Source: Hofstenia miamia (Eukaryota; Xenacoelomorpha; Acoela). Taken from it: a stretch of DNA of 64,000 nt. Shown piece after piece: positions 12,274 through 23,512 of the stretch. A model generated the notes under the pieces. It was not told the origin of the DNA, did no database searches, and saw only the letters and a list, made by a program, of their open reading frames with translations. Location of the stretch: the NCBI GenBank assembly GCA_004352715.1, contig SCFE01000060.1:138848-202847 (forward strand). The letters run 5' to 3'. A program made the position numbers and the translations under genes. The first letter of the stretch is position 1, and each line of letters opens with the position of its first letter.

Positions 12274-12465
12274 CCAAATCGTTATAATTTTCTCATAGAT
12301 GTGTGGTAAGAATCCGTAAGAACCTTGGAATTCTCGAAATTTTGCCTCTAAATGACCTCGCTGTACAACCGTTTGAGGCATTTTTCTTCTGGTACATCGA
12401 AGCAAGACTTCGTGACACAAATATCTGACCATCTGAATGTCATCCCATTGCAATCGCAGCACTTG
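12274..12465 (-). CDS. Probable internal exon of a minus-strand split gene (best supported)
   Basis: On the minus strand a strong acceptor (CTTATTTTGCCTCAG) precedes exactly 192 open bases, 64 codons in phase 0 at both ends. They are followed by a GG/GTATGC donor at 12273. The peptide begins QVLRLQWDDIQ, contains a basic RRKMPQTVVQRGHLEAKF stretch, and ends near PHIYEKIITIW. The balanced composition, with Trp, His, Cys and charged residues, is unlike chance AT-rich translation. The exon at 15696-15766 ends in phase 0, so it joins directly in frame with this one. The fragment has no membrane segment and looks soluble and helical. I do not recognise the protein family, and no start or stop codon belongs to this exon. 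An alternative is an old processed pseudogene fragment, but precise splice signals at both ends argue against it. Confidence 0.62.
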
Positions 12466-13659
12466 CTGAGGCAAAATAAGACTTTTTATGAGAACATGTT
12501 TTTCTTGCCTCAAGCAAAATAGTAAATAGTATACGGTATGTCTGATGAAAATGTGTTGGGGGGAGGGAATTTAACGATCCAATTATGATGTTCAGTATCC
12601 TATTAAAGAAATAGCACGGAATTTTTCAATAGTTTGTGACATCCCGAGATTCGCCAGATTCTGGATTAGTTGAATACTGTTGATCATTTCAAAAATGGTG
12701 CTTTTATTGGTCAGTAGTTAGCTTAGTGTCAATCAATCTATATAGTGTGATATTTTATTGAGTTTATTAGGGGCGTTTTCTGTATTGCACCCAGCTAAAT
12801 AAATATATACATTTTTGTACTCAGCGACCCCAAATTTTTAGCTTCGAGCCGAGCTCAAGCTAGCCAAACATTTTCGGGTGAACTCGAGCAAGTAAAACAT
12901 AAGGCTCAAAGTTTGCTTGTGCCACTTACCAAAAATATCAGTAGCTGAAGCTGAAATCTGAATCTAATTGAAAACCATCACACATTGAAATTTTCAAAAG
13001 CAATCAACCGAGTGGCCATGTAAATAATCAGTAATCAAAGAAATGGAATTCTATTTAAAAGACATCATTATTTTAAATGCAGCATTTTTATTGGCTTTCA
13101 CAAAAACTAAAGTCTCCACATTTGCTGCCGATAGAGAATGTTTGTATTGGCTAATGACAAAGTTTCCCAATGAAGAGTTCAAAAGTGACAAATTTTACGA
13201 ACTTTCAGGATATGAACAACTTAATAATTCGAGCTGTACTTACTTATAAACTGGAGCAGGATCGAGCAAGCTCGTGTTTAGCTTGTATGCTCGAGTGAGT
13301 TCGAGCGCACACAATAAGCTCGATTTAGCCCGAGCAGAATCGCAATGCATTTATCTAATTCGTTATAGAAAAATGATCTGCATTTGTTGGTTTTCTGAAA
13401 TTTTCACGAAGAAAGCTGCTTGACAGGTTCAATTAGAAGAAAATATGTTGCTATGTTTTTCACATAAGTGCAACAATGCATATGACTGCTTATGTTTGCA
13501 AAAATGAACTATATATATATATATATATATATANNNNNNNNNNNNNNNNNNNNNNNNNNNNNNNNNNNNNNNNNNNNNNNNNNNNNNNNNNNNNNNNNNN
13601 NNNNNNNNNNNNNNNNNNNNNNNNNNNNNNNNNNNNNNNNNNNNTATATATATATATAT
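12466..13659. other. Probable intron with GAGCTCGAG-rich patches and a small orphan ORF
   Basis: Two patches rich in CGAGC/GCTCGAG motifs lie at 12839-12895 and 13252-13345. Between them is a 68-codon ATG frame at 13043-13249 with a hydrophobic N-terminal stretch. The paired patches look like ends of a decayed non-autonomous element. The small ORF has no recognisable relatives and I do not claim it as a gene. The stretch ends in the (TA)n gap at 13511-13668. Confidence 0.4.
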
Positions 13660-13668
13660 ATATATATA
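13511..13668. repeat. (TA)n microsatellite with assembly gap
   Basis: Pure TA at 13511-13533, 111 N at 13534-13644, and pure TA at 13645-13668. The array directly abuts the hAT transposase remnant and may hide its N-terminal part. Confidence 0.95.
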
Positions 13669-14965
13669 CTGTTAAAGGCAGTAATTGATAAGCTTGGAGT
13701 TCGCTGGATGGGCTGCTTTGATCATTGTCTAAATCTGGTTGTAAAGGATGCATTTAAATAAAATCAGTTTGTAAAACAATTAAGACTGTACATAGCATTG
13801 CGACGTTCTTCCATTCTTCTTCAGCCGGTTATCTAATACTGTTTATGAGCGTGCTGATTCCGCTGTATTGCACAGCAGCATCCCATCAATGGACGTAGTT
13901 AACAGTTGGAATTCAACACATAAGCTACTTAGTTGGTTCTTGAAGAACAAGTCACTTGTTAACAATCATTTGATGAGATGTTCTTAAAGAATGACTAGAG
14001 CCTTACCTAACCAGCTGAAAAATGACCAGTAGATAATCGTTAAAGAGTTTGTCACCCTACTAAAGCACATTGCTGACGTTTCCAAGCTACTGTCTCCTGA
14101 TGAATGCATCCTCATTAGTCTGATATTTCCGTCTGTGACATGTATGATGGTGTTAAATGTTAAGAACAGCAATGTTTCAGTTTAGAGGTGAACTTCTCAA
14201 TAAAATTAGTTTGTGTCTGTCACTTGACAATGACTTGCTCATCACAGCGACATTTCTTGACCCAAGATTTAAAAACACCTTCTTCAACGAAGCTCAAATC
14301 AAAACCGCTGAGGAATATATTTACAGTATTGCCAAAAAATATAGAGAAGCTGGCTTTGGTTGTCATTCAGAATCTGAAGTTGTCTCTGATAATACTGCAA
14401 TACTGGTTTATTGGAATATCTCTGCGCCAGACTTTTCAACGACCCTAGCTTCTAACGAGCCGAGCCGAGNNNNNNNNNNNNNNNNNNNNNNNNNNNNNNN
14501 NNNNNNNNNNNNNNNNNNNNNNNNNNNNNNNNNNNNNNNNNNNNNNNNNNNNNNNNNNNNNNNNNNNNNNNNNNNNNNNNNNNNNNNNNNNNNNNNNNNN
14601 NNNNNNNNNNNNNNNNNNNNNNNNNNNNNNNNNNNNNNNNNNNNNNNNNNNNNNNNNNNNNNNNNNNNNNNNNNNNNNNNNNNNNNNNNNNNNNNACGGC
14701 TCGTTGACAAGTCTGCTCTGCGCACAAGTCAAACAAAGAAAAGTTTCTAATCTTGACTCTCGTGAAATAGATTTCGAATACAATTTAACAACGAAATTGA
14801 GTTGTATAAGAAATCTGCACTCTCGGATCAGAATATTCGTCCATTTCTATTTTGGAACAATTCTTCCGCGATATATCCAGTTCTCTCGTAGTGCATTCAG
14901 CAAATTTTTTCAATACAAGCTACAAATTGCGCATCGGAAAGATTCACCTCAATATGATCATTAAT
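13669..14965 (+). pseudogene. hAT-superfamily transposase remnant
   Basis: Successive plus-strand frames give hAT landmarks in the right order. CFDHCLNLVVKDAF (13711-13757) resembles the 'C-x-H-x-LNLVV' block. NSWNSTHKLLSWFLKNKSL (about 13902-13960) matches the 'RWNST' block. ATFLDPRFKNTFF (about 14250-14290) matches 'LDPRFK'. After the gap, SALSDQNIRPFLFW and then AIYPVLS and SIQATNCASERFTS (up to 14956) match the C-terminal dimerisation region ('YPvLs..A...L.i.atsa.sER.FS'). The frame is broken by several stops (for example after DAFK, after RCS, after KNDQ) and by frameshifts, and the coding region is interrupted by a gap at 14470-14695. It is dead and lacks the N-terminal BED finger. It sits inside a presumed intron of the minus-strand gene. 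Confidence 0.8.
14454..14705. mobile_element. Possible nested insertion inside the hAT remnant (mostly N)
   Basis: The hAT frame is interrupted by AACGAGCCGAGCCGAG at 14454-14469, 226 N at 14470-14695, and then ACGGCTCGTT at 14696-14705. The two edges are inverted copies of AACGAGCC, which would suit the terminal repeats of a short inserted element rich in GAGCC motifs. No target-site duplication is visible. A GC-rich tandem repeat is the alternative. Confidence 0.35.
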
Positions 14966-14970
14966 CATCA

Positions 14971-14971
<1 letters not shown>

Positions 14972-15005
<34 letters not shown>

Positions 15006-15095
15006 NNNNNNNNNNNNNNNNNNNNNNNNNNNNNNNNNNNNNNNNNNNNNNNNNNNNNNNNNNNNNNNNNNNNNNNNNNNNNNNNNNNNNNNNNN

Positions 15096-15125
<30 letters not shown>
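14972..15125. repeat. (TA)n microsatellite with assembly gap
   Basis: TA dinucleotides from about 14972 to 15005, 90 N at 15006-15095, and AT dinucleotides at 15096-15125. It lies just after the hAT C-terminus. Confidence 0.95.
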
Positions 15126-15128
<3 letters not shown>

Positions 15129-15695
15129 CGCTCACTTTCGAAATACTTTTAAATTATATGCTTTCAACAATATTGACTAAATTATATGATCTTAAAAGGA
15201 AAATAATGTTCAGGCACTTGAAGTTCACTTTTCTTTAAAACTTCTTTTATCCTTCGAAAAATATCACTTAGCAGTTTCTTTGAATTTTTTTTAGTAAACT
15301 TATCTTTCATATTTTAAATGTTATTTGTTTACAGAATTGAAAATGTATATCTTTGTTTTGGTCTAACAAGATATATTCATTGAAATTTTTCGAAAATGAT
15401 TTTTTCAAAGGACAATTTGAATTACTGTATCTAAAGAACCGATAAATTCATTTTACTAATAATTGAGAAATAATTCCATTTAATTATTTCCCAAATCTCC
15501 CAAATATTTATATATGTTTTCAAAAATGATTAATGCATATAACAATTTCCCAAAATATGAATATTAATTTTAATATAGTGATAGCAGATAAAATTTAAAT
15601 TTCAGAAACACCAAAGGATTGCAGAATACTATTTTGTTAGAACTGAAAACAATTACAGATTTATTTAAATGCTTTGCTTTGCCTTGACAACTTAC
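15126..15695. other. AT-rich probable intron
   Basis: Very AT-rich, with no open frame or repeat recognised. It lies between candidate exons of the minus-strand gene. Confidence 0.5.
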
Positions 15696-15766
15696 AAGTA
15701 TACATGATGAACGCGCATCTATAATTTCTTGTAACGAGACGATAACCGAAACCCGTTCGCTGTGCA
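15696..15766 (-). CDS. Probable internal exon of the minus-strand split gene
   Basis: On the minus strand the acceptor TTTATATTTAATAG ends at 15767. The exon is 71 bases long and is followed by a textbook donor, CTT/GTAAGT, at 15695. Read with two bases completing a codon from the previous exon, it encodes 23 residues starting HSERVSVIVSLQEIIDA and then RSSCIL. It ends in phase 0, which fits the phase 0 start of the exon at 12274-12465. Its incoming phase (one base supplied by the upstream exon) fits the exon at 17214-17284. A second frame is also open across these 71 bases, but it would introduce a stop in the next exon. The segment looks like a soluble helical stretch. Product not recognised. 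Confidence 0.6.
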
Positions 15767-17213
15767 CTATTAAATATAAATATGAAATTATTTACATAAA
15801 AGGTTTACCAGAGAAGGGAAGTAATTGTATCCTAGGAAAGAAGTAAATACAAGCAATGCTTTTACAATCAAATGAGAAAATTTTTAATAAGAATTAATAA
15901 ATAAGAATCTTTGCAAAAACAACTTTAGTGACACCTCGTATAGGCTTAGAGCTACATAAAAAACTTAGAATGAAGCAACAATTTTAGTACAGATCATTGT
16001 TAAAAGTCGCATATATTAAGAAGGAGGAAATTTTTTTTATACCTTATTCCTACGCAAATTACTTTAAAAATAATGAATATTTAATAAATGATAATCAAAT
16101 CACAGAACTAATTTCATTTTCTCGTGATAGATTGATATTATCTTTCCTCGATTGGAGGCTACATTGGTAGGAATTAATTTGCATAAATCACTAATTGATG
16201 TATTATGTGGATAATCGTTGCTTTTTTGATTGATTCAAGAAGAATATTTAGTTTTTCAAAAATAACTCTGTTCATGCACATATGGCAATTCAAGTGAAAA
16301 TATTCTTACAAACCTAATTTTGAGTTACTCATGGAAATATTAAAATTATATAAGATGTTCATATAGCAATCAATTGCAATATGCTAAGTTAATATAAAAA
16401 GTCATACTTATCAATACCCTTATGAAATATTTATCCACATAGTGCTTTTTGGATAATGAAATTTAGCATGCATTTTATCAAAAAAATCAATAACGACTTG
16501 TATTTTGCATTAAACGATGTTGATCATAGCCTAATTAGACATTTCTTTTTTTCCTAGTGTAGCCCTGGTGGAGGTGTTTAATCTCTGAAGAGCACTGAAT
16601 GAGCGTTTGCAAACCACACTTCCTACAGGTAGAGTAGAACCAAGTTGTAATTATCTGTGGACATGGGGAATAATTCTTTCGAACAAGCATTGAGGTCACT
16701 AATCAAAGAGATTGCTCTATCTTGAGAAAACAGAATATTGCTATAGACACATGAAAAAAACTATGTTAATCATATAATTTGATACAGAAGTTACTATAAA
16801 TAATAAAAGTGCTTTTCAGGGGTCTGTACGCTGTTGAGACTCTTGTGGTAGTGGTAAGACAGTATTTGTGAAAAAACTACAGAAAATTAAATAAATATCT
16901 GCATTAAAAAAAATTACTACAAGTTTACTAACTAAATACAACTCCATATTTACCTCAAATACTTGTTCCATTATCTGCAGAGTATTTCTTCTGCAGTTAT
17001 CAGCAATAATTTGTCAAATTAAATGGATGAAATTCCTATTACTATTTATCTATTTCTTCTTCACTTGGTCAAAGCATTCAACGTGCTCATAATTTTTATC
17101 AATGAATTCTACGCACGAATCTAGAAAATGCAATTTTAAAACTACCCTGAAATAATTGCATTGTCAGCTTTCAATATACTCTCTGATACAGTTACTTAGC
17201 TTGCACCACTCAC
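15767..17213. other. AT-rich probable intron
   Basis: No clear features. A slightly GC-richer patch at about 16555-16640 contains a CAG acceptor-like site on the minus strand, but the candidate frame is short and unconvincing. Confidence 0.45.
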
Positions 17214-17284
17214 ACAAAGCTTTGCTTGACAAGTCCTCCGCTCTGCAATAGTAGATTTTTCCATGCTCGAACATATGATACAAA
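17214..17284 (-). CDS. Probable internal exon of the minus-strand split gene
   Basis: On the minus strand, TATTTGTATTCAG ends at 17285, followed by 71 bases and a GT/GTGAGT donor at 17213. In the frame leaving one base for the next exon it encodes 23 residues, LYHMFEHGKIYYCRAEDL and then SSKAL. The leftover base plus TG from the exon at 15696-15766 gives a Leu codon. The joined product then runs without a stop through three exons (17214-17284, 15696-15766, 12274-12465). Two other frames are also open over these 71 bases, so the phase match with the next exons is the main support. An alternative acceptor (CTACTATTGCAG) inside the exon would shorten it to about 30 bases in the same frame. No upstream exon or start codon was found with confidence. 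Confidence 0.5.
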
Positions 17285-17443
17285 CTGAATACAAATAGTT
17301 TTTTACACTAAGTTCTTTTCCTATTGAAGTTTTATCACTGCATAAATACAACAGCGTAAATATTACTTGAAATGACAGAACCACACTTGATATCGGTTAT
17401 GCTTAAAAATGTCAAAAGAACACAATTAACGTATAGTTACTGG

Positions 17444-17448
<5 letters not shown>

Positions 17449-17475
<27 letters not shown>

Positions 17476-17585
17476 NNNNNNNNNNNNNNNNNNNNNNNNN
17501 NNNNNNNNNNNNNNNNNNNNNNNNNNNNNNNNNNNNNNNNNNNNNNNNNNNNNNNNNNNNNNNNNNNNNNNNNNNNNNNNNNNNN

Positions 17586-17616
<31 letters not shown>
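17449..17616. repeat. (TA)n microsatellite with assembly gap
   Basis: TA dinucleotides at about 17449-17475, 110 N at 17476-17585, and TA at 17586-17616. Confidence 0.95.
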
Positions 17617-17618
<2 letters not shown>

Positions 17619-20600
17619 GAATTGTAACAGAATTGAGGGACTATTTTGTAGAATAGTATAATAAACTACAACAAATCAAATTTTTGAAGTATTTGACCAT
17701 TATAGAACACATATTTAATATGGTAATCCTATAGCCACTGTCGATATAGATAAGATTTTCAATTTAATAACACTGTAGAATTTTGTATTCAGAATACATC
17801 AACTTCTGCATTTGTCAATATCCCTTTGCAGCACAATATCTTTTTCAAATTTTAGCACAACAGAATATTTAATCCATAAAGAATCATTAAACAAGATGTC
17901 AGTTACTTGTCAAATTAGCCTCAAGCTATCTCTAACTAATAAATCAATTTTCAGCAATTATTGAAATCCTAGACGATTGATTTGGAAGAAAGGTATTCCC
18001 CAAAGGCTTCCTTTTACACATTTCTGTTGAATTGCCTTGCAGATTTTCGCGCAGAACATTCATTAATTGTAAACAACAAATGAATGATTTCTACTATTTT
18101 GGAAACAAAAAGAGCTAAACATAATAAAAAGTAGTATCATTAATAGGTATAAGAACAATAAAATAAATACTACAAACCACAAAAATTTACACCCTTGGCA
18201 AAAATTTCTCTTTTTTAATTCATTGGAAATTTATAGTAAAGATTGAATTCTCAGTAACGTCTTTAACGTTTTTGTCTTGAAGTGTCTTCAATGCACCTAA
18301 CTTTATAATACATTGTTACATGAATATAAGTCAAGAGGATCAACATTTGTCTTTGCTGCTATAATAACAATTTAAAAAGTCTTTTATGAATTCTAACGAA
18401 ATTTACTTGCTGATCTATTTCAAATCATGCAAAGCCATTGATATTAAATACAAATTAAACATGTTTGTATATTATATGTTAATCTCAAGCAGTTGATGAT
18501 ACATTTTTTCAATTTCTCATTCTCTACTACACCCTAGGGTTTATGCTTAAACGATTCATACCCAAATTCTAACCATTCTATGTTCAAGCTCCAATGTACT
18601 ATACGTCGTGAATTATCATACATATACTGATTTTTTGAAAACCTCTCACACATCATTAGATCATCTGCCTCTCATTTTTCTTACAGAACCTATATTTATG
18701 ACCTACGTCAGCTTTTTTTGCGACATGCACTTTCATGAGTTTTTGATCTTGTGATTCCATTATTTCTGCTTCTGTTTCCTTCTTCAGTTCAGGCTTCCTT
18801 AGCCAGATGTTGCTTTTGCGACTTCACAGCTTACTGAATTCCTCCGTTCATCAGAAGAGATTTTATTCTGCCCAAGCGTTGATATTTTTTTTCTACACGT
18901 ATATATATATATATATATGTATGCTATGCTTTCTTCATGCAACCCTGTTAGTAGCGTAACAAGTATAACAATGTTATATAAAATGTTTTATTGTGAACTA
19001 AAAGATTCAAGTATATATAGAAGTGTGCTATGAACCATACTTTCCAGCCCACGACAACTTATAATGACTGTTTATTATGTAGTTCTGTGGTTAGCTTGAC
19101 GGGGACCTGTAAACGAATATCTGATTTACCCACATCTAAAACAAAAGTTTTTTGGTTTTCTTTAATTACATATTGTACCACCGTGTAGCTTCAATTTTAC
19201 TCAAAAATGTCAAAAAAATCAATATGTTCTCTTACTAATTATTTAAAATTAAGTTCACTATCACATAAGCTAATTTGCAGCAATATTCTTATTGTAGTTT
19301 TCGTCAAACAACATCAAATATTTGGGAATTTAGAGAAAAAGATTACAGTAGAAAAAAAGTATAAAACTTTAGAAAAAAACTAAAAAGTGCACTTTTCACA
19401 TTTAAAACAAAAACCGGAGATAAAAGCCTATTAAGTACATTTACAGATTTTTTGAACTGAACCCAACACACATAAGCACAGAGACATATATTTATAATAT
19501 TAACATAGTATATATTTAGTTTATTTTTTCAAAATTGTATAATAAATAAAACTATATTGCTTTTGACTCTTATTACTATTATTATTTGGGTTTTTGTAAA
19601 AAGGTGCAGGCACTTTGTCTAAATAATAGTTATTTTAAGAATTATTTAAGGTAATTATTATCTTGCATTCTATAACGTACTTTAACATTTGTTTGAAACA
19701 TGATGCAGTACAAAATATTAGTGTAGGCTAATTACATGCACATTTAATAAGATTTCATGAAAAAATCAGCAATAGTTCTGCCTGTTCAATTCACTTGGAC
19801 ACCATATGCTACATCTAGCTAATAATTTCCATGATCCTGATCGATTTTTAGGTGATTACCAATTTTGATGAACAAAATGATTTATTTGCATCAACATTCA
19901 AATTCATACAAAGATTTTGAATATTGATTAATGTTATTTTTGATTCATAATTACTGTAATTCTTTTATTCCCCCTGTACAGCAACTATCAATAATTACAA
20001 AAATCATGAATTTTTTAAATTCTATTTCAAGTGTAAATTTTATTAATGTTTACATAGATGATATATTCCTATAGTATGAATAAAATGCCACTTAAAATTT
20101 CCTAGAAAACTTAAGAAATTGGCTGTAGCTTTGACTTGAAACTAAACTCATACGTATTTGCAAATATATTCACATATATATATATATATAAATTTGATCC
20201 CTTTTCTATTATCTAAAAACGAGAAATTAATCAGATTTTGACACAAAAATTTTTTAACACTATTTGAAAATGTGTGTAAGGTTATAATGTTAATAAACTC
20301 TATGTAGGGGAACGGCAAATATCAAAATCTATTTTTAAATATGCATTGACAAACAAAATATATTCAATTTTGACGATTAGTATAAGATATTATCTATTAA
20401 TGCAAATATTGAATATATTAAAATTTTTCTTTTTTGTTATTTAAAGGTATTCGGGAAACAGAAGCTTACTGATAACTAAGCAAGTGTATACATCGTGTAT
20501 AATATTATTTTTAAGCATAAACGCAACAAAAAGGTTTGTGTGAACACGTAAACATGAGAGAGTCAGGAAGATATATATATATATAAAAGTCTGACAATCG

Positions 20601-22245
20601 TTTATGTAGTTACATAATTCATCACACAGCACCGTTTATTATTTTTAATCAAATTTTATGAGAGAATAACAAAACGATATTTATCATGTCTCTATTGTTT
20701 GCAAAGTCAAGAGTGTTTGCTATGGTCATATTGAAACAAAAAATCATCAAAATAGGTACTGATGTGACCATACACAAGTTTTCTGCAGCCATATATTGAA
20801 CAATATATTTGAATCAATTCATTTCTGCACATAATACATTGTCATACCGAAGTAGGTCATATTTGTTGGCATGCTAAGATATATGGAATTTTTCAGATTT
20901 ATGGATTCATGGTAACTAGAAACTCTAAGTTATAAAAAAATCATATAAAAAAAGAAATTTAGCAAAATTACAACAATATTGTTCTACTATTTTGTATACA
21001 ATTTAATTTATTGAAGGAAGCCCTAAGCCAAATTATTCATAGTTGCTTTCGTAACCAGTTACAGCCAGCCGGTAGTTGCAGTCTTTACATGTACCGTATA
21101 CTTAGCAAGAGACCCTGTATTGAAGGTGGGATTAGATTTATTGTCTGCATAAAACTTAGTCAAGTCTTTATTTTGACTTTACCTTCGAATTTTGGGAGAA
21201 ATATATGCAAACCCTGCTTTTATCATCAAACTATCAATAAAACATTTACTAAAGACCTTTTCTACTTCTCTACATCTAACAGATATAATTATTATAGACC
21301 TATATTAACCCAACGTCAAAAATGGTTTAAGATTTAAGTTTAAAGTCTAGAACTATAATGAATTAGGTTTGTAAAAGAGTTTATGTTTGCGAATTACTTA
21401 CATTCATGCAAACAATATTTTGGAGACAAAAAGTGAAAAATCATTTCTAATGCCTTTGAAACTATTCAAAATGTGAGCACGTGTGAACTAAATTGCATTG
21501 AATTTAGAATTTTTAGTCTTCATAATAATAAAAAAATATTTAGGTTTATAGAACTAAATTAGTGGAAATGTGTTCATAACAAAATTATGAACAACGTAGG
21601 CGTATTTGCACAATCGTCGTAGATTTGAAGAAAATGAAAATTCTGTTCTTTAATTTTGTGAGGATGCGCTTATCTGTTATAACGTGACGTCATAGGAAAT
21701 TTTCATATTTCAAATGTTTCCGTAAATTTATAATATTAAGCACACTCAATGACGTAATATATTTTCTTGGAAATCTTTACTCAGCAGTGGTCAGATACAT
21801 ACATATGTTAAATAAATAATAGAAAATTTAAAAAGTAGTTTTTAGGAACTGGCAGACATTATTTTTAGTAACTTTTGGTACGTAAAATATAATTCCCTTT
21901 AAAAAATAGTTTTGTCAACATATTTTCAATAGGAATATAGCAAAACAATTACTGATGGGATCTAAAATGATGATGGGTGAGGTTCCGCAAGGATAGAGGT
22001 TAGGTAATTGCATGTTTTCGAAATGGAATGGATTTTTCCAAAACATTTTTCCTAATTTTTTGTTCCCACAGATTAAGTTGAATTTTTCCAACTTATCTGA
22101 ATCCAACTCTTGTAGGTAGAATCACAATATACCCAAAATAAAAAATTGCATATTTTGCTGCACTTGGTATAATGACATTGTTTATTACATGTTACCTCGT
22201 AGTCATAATATAGACTGTTTTGTGATTTAATATCAATGATGAGCA
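17617..22245. other. AT-rich sequence with few features
   Basis: Holds short (TA)n runs at 18900-18918 and 20175-20190. A GC-elevated segment at about 18685-18890 has a very good plus-strand acceptor (TTCCTTCTTCAG at about 18776-18787) followed by an open frame. The minus strand also has an open, Lys/Glu-rich frame there (KKETEAEIMESQDQKLMKV) ending at a GAC/GTAGGT donor-like site. I cannot choose between strands. A 108-codon frame at 21011-21337 (+) has no recognisable motif. Nothing else seen. Confidence 0.4.
18685..18890. other. Candidate exonic segment, strand undecided
   Basis: On the minus strand there are two open stretches in different frames. One encodes GQNKISSDERRNS before a GTAAGC donor-like site. 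The other encodes LRKPELKKETEAEIMESQD before a GTAGGT donor-like site. On the plus strand an excellent polypyrimidine/CAG acceptor precedes an open frame of about 50 codons. It could be one more exon of the minus-strand gene, a decayed repeat, or chance. Confidence 0.2.
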
Positions 22246-22247
22246 TA

Positions 22248-23510
22248 CGAGGGGCGTTCAAAAAATTCGTAGAACTGCATACAAAAATTTATTTCATAAA
22301 AAAAAACCAATAACACTTTTTGATATAAGTTCCCCTTACTTCAACGCACTTGGACCACGGATGCTCAAGTGCCGCAATTCCAGCATGGAAGAAGTCTTGT
22401 GACTGGGAATTGAACCACTGATTCACGGCGGATATCAGCTCCTCATCGTCACCAAAACGCTTTCTACGAAGGTTTGACTTCGTGGCACGAAACAGGTGGA
22501 AGTAGCTTGGGGACAGATCCGGACTGTAGGGTGGGTGAGCCAACTGTTCGAAGCCCATCTGATTGATTGTAGCTTGCGCCACGCGGCTCTTGTGCACCGG
22601 CGCATTGTCATGAAGAAGGAGAATACCACGAGTCAGCATTCCTCGTCTCTTTGTCTTGATTGTCTGCGCAACTCAACCATCAAATCCGAGTAATAGGCAC
22701 CAGTGATGGGAGACCTTCTGGGAAAGTAGTCGATTAGCAGGAGACCTTTCGAATCCCAGAAGACTGATGCTATCACCTTGCCTGCAGAGAACTGGGTCCG
22801 AAACTTCATTGGAGGCGGCGAGTCACAGTGTTTCCACTGTGACTCGGCGGCGATCTTGCTCTCAGGGTTCCAGTGGTGCACCCAGGTCTCGTCTCCAGTC
22901 ACAAGTCGCAAATGAAAGTCTTCTGGGTCTCTCCTGTAGAGCTTGAGAAGTTGTGAACTGAGCTGCATCCGATGCTGTCGATCGTGCACTTGAAGATTTC
23001 AAGGCACCCATCTGGCAGACACTTAGGAGAGATGAAGATGGTCGTGAAGAATGTTGAAAACGCTCCCTTCAGAAATGCCAATTTCGGTTGCAACTTCTTT
23101 GACCTTTAGACGACGATCAGCCATGACAAGGTCTTCCACACGCCGGATAACCTTCAGGGTCGTCAATTCCAAAGGTCGACCGGACCTTGGGTCGTCTTCC
23201 AGGGATTGACGGCCCCGCTTGAACTCTGCGGCACATTTGGTGACCGTGTAATAATTGGGAGCGTCTTGCTGGTACATCTTGGCCAACCGATCTGTGATTT
23301 CTCTAGCCGAAGAACCTTCTTTGACAAGGAATTTGATCACTTCTCTGTACTCGATCAGTGACGAATCTATTTCTACAGTGATTCAATGAGTTTGGAGTCT
23401 TCTTATACCTGAAAGGACAAAGCAAAATGAACCTAGATAAGCATGCATGCATGGTTAGAACTTATTTAGTCATTTCTAAGTGTTCCGTTCTACTTATTGA
23501 ACGTGCCTCG
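22248..23510 (-). mobile_element. Complete mariner element flanked by TA
   Basis: The element is bounded by imperfect terminal inverted repeats. The left end on the plus strand reads CGAGGGGCGTTCAAAAAATT from 22248. The right end, read on the minus strand, is CGAGGCACGTTCAATAAGTA from 23510. Both ends are immediately flanked by TA (22246-22247 and 23511-23512), the mariner target-site duplication. Total length of about 1.26 kb is normal for the family. It encodes one transposase on the minus strand, which is dead. GC content is clearly higher than in the surroundings, consistent with a more recent arrival than the other relics here. Confidence 0.92.
22289..23382 (-). pseudogene. mariner transposase pseudogene (D34D family, inactivated)
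   Basis: The transposase would cut and paste the element through a DDD catalytic core. The N-terminal part (23382 to about 23026) carries the paired helix-turn-helix region (FLVKEGSSAREITDRLAK; EVATEIGISEGSVFNILHDH). The catalytic part contains TGDETWVHHWNPES (first Asp) and LLLHDNAPVHKSR (second Asp). The third catalytic Asp is lost. At exactly 34 residues after the second Asp the sequence reads PYSPDLSPSYFHLF, with Tyr (TAC) where mariners have Asp. There are also two in-frame stops, TAA at 23023-23025 and TGA eight codons later (at about 22999). A one-base frameshift lies near 22650, where the frame ending in RDEEC stops and the frame KRRGMLTRGILLLHDN continues. The expected N-terminal ATG is missing. 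All these lesions make it non-functional. Confidence 0.92.
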
Positions 23511-23512
23511 TA

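Noticed and set aside
13043-13249. 68-codon ATG frame with a hydrophobic N-terminus
   Set aside because: No homology recognised, it lies between repeat patches, and no promoter or splice context supports it.
19030-19112. Strong minus-strand acceptor (TTCGTTTACAG) followed by GTCCCCGTCAAG
   Set aside because: All three downstream frames hit a stop before any usable donor.
21011-21337. 108-codon plus-strand frame with several cysteines
   Set aside because: Begins at TTG, has no recognisable motif, and the internal acceptor/donor-like sites are weak.
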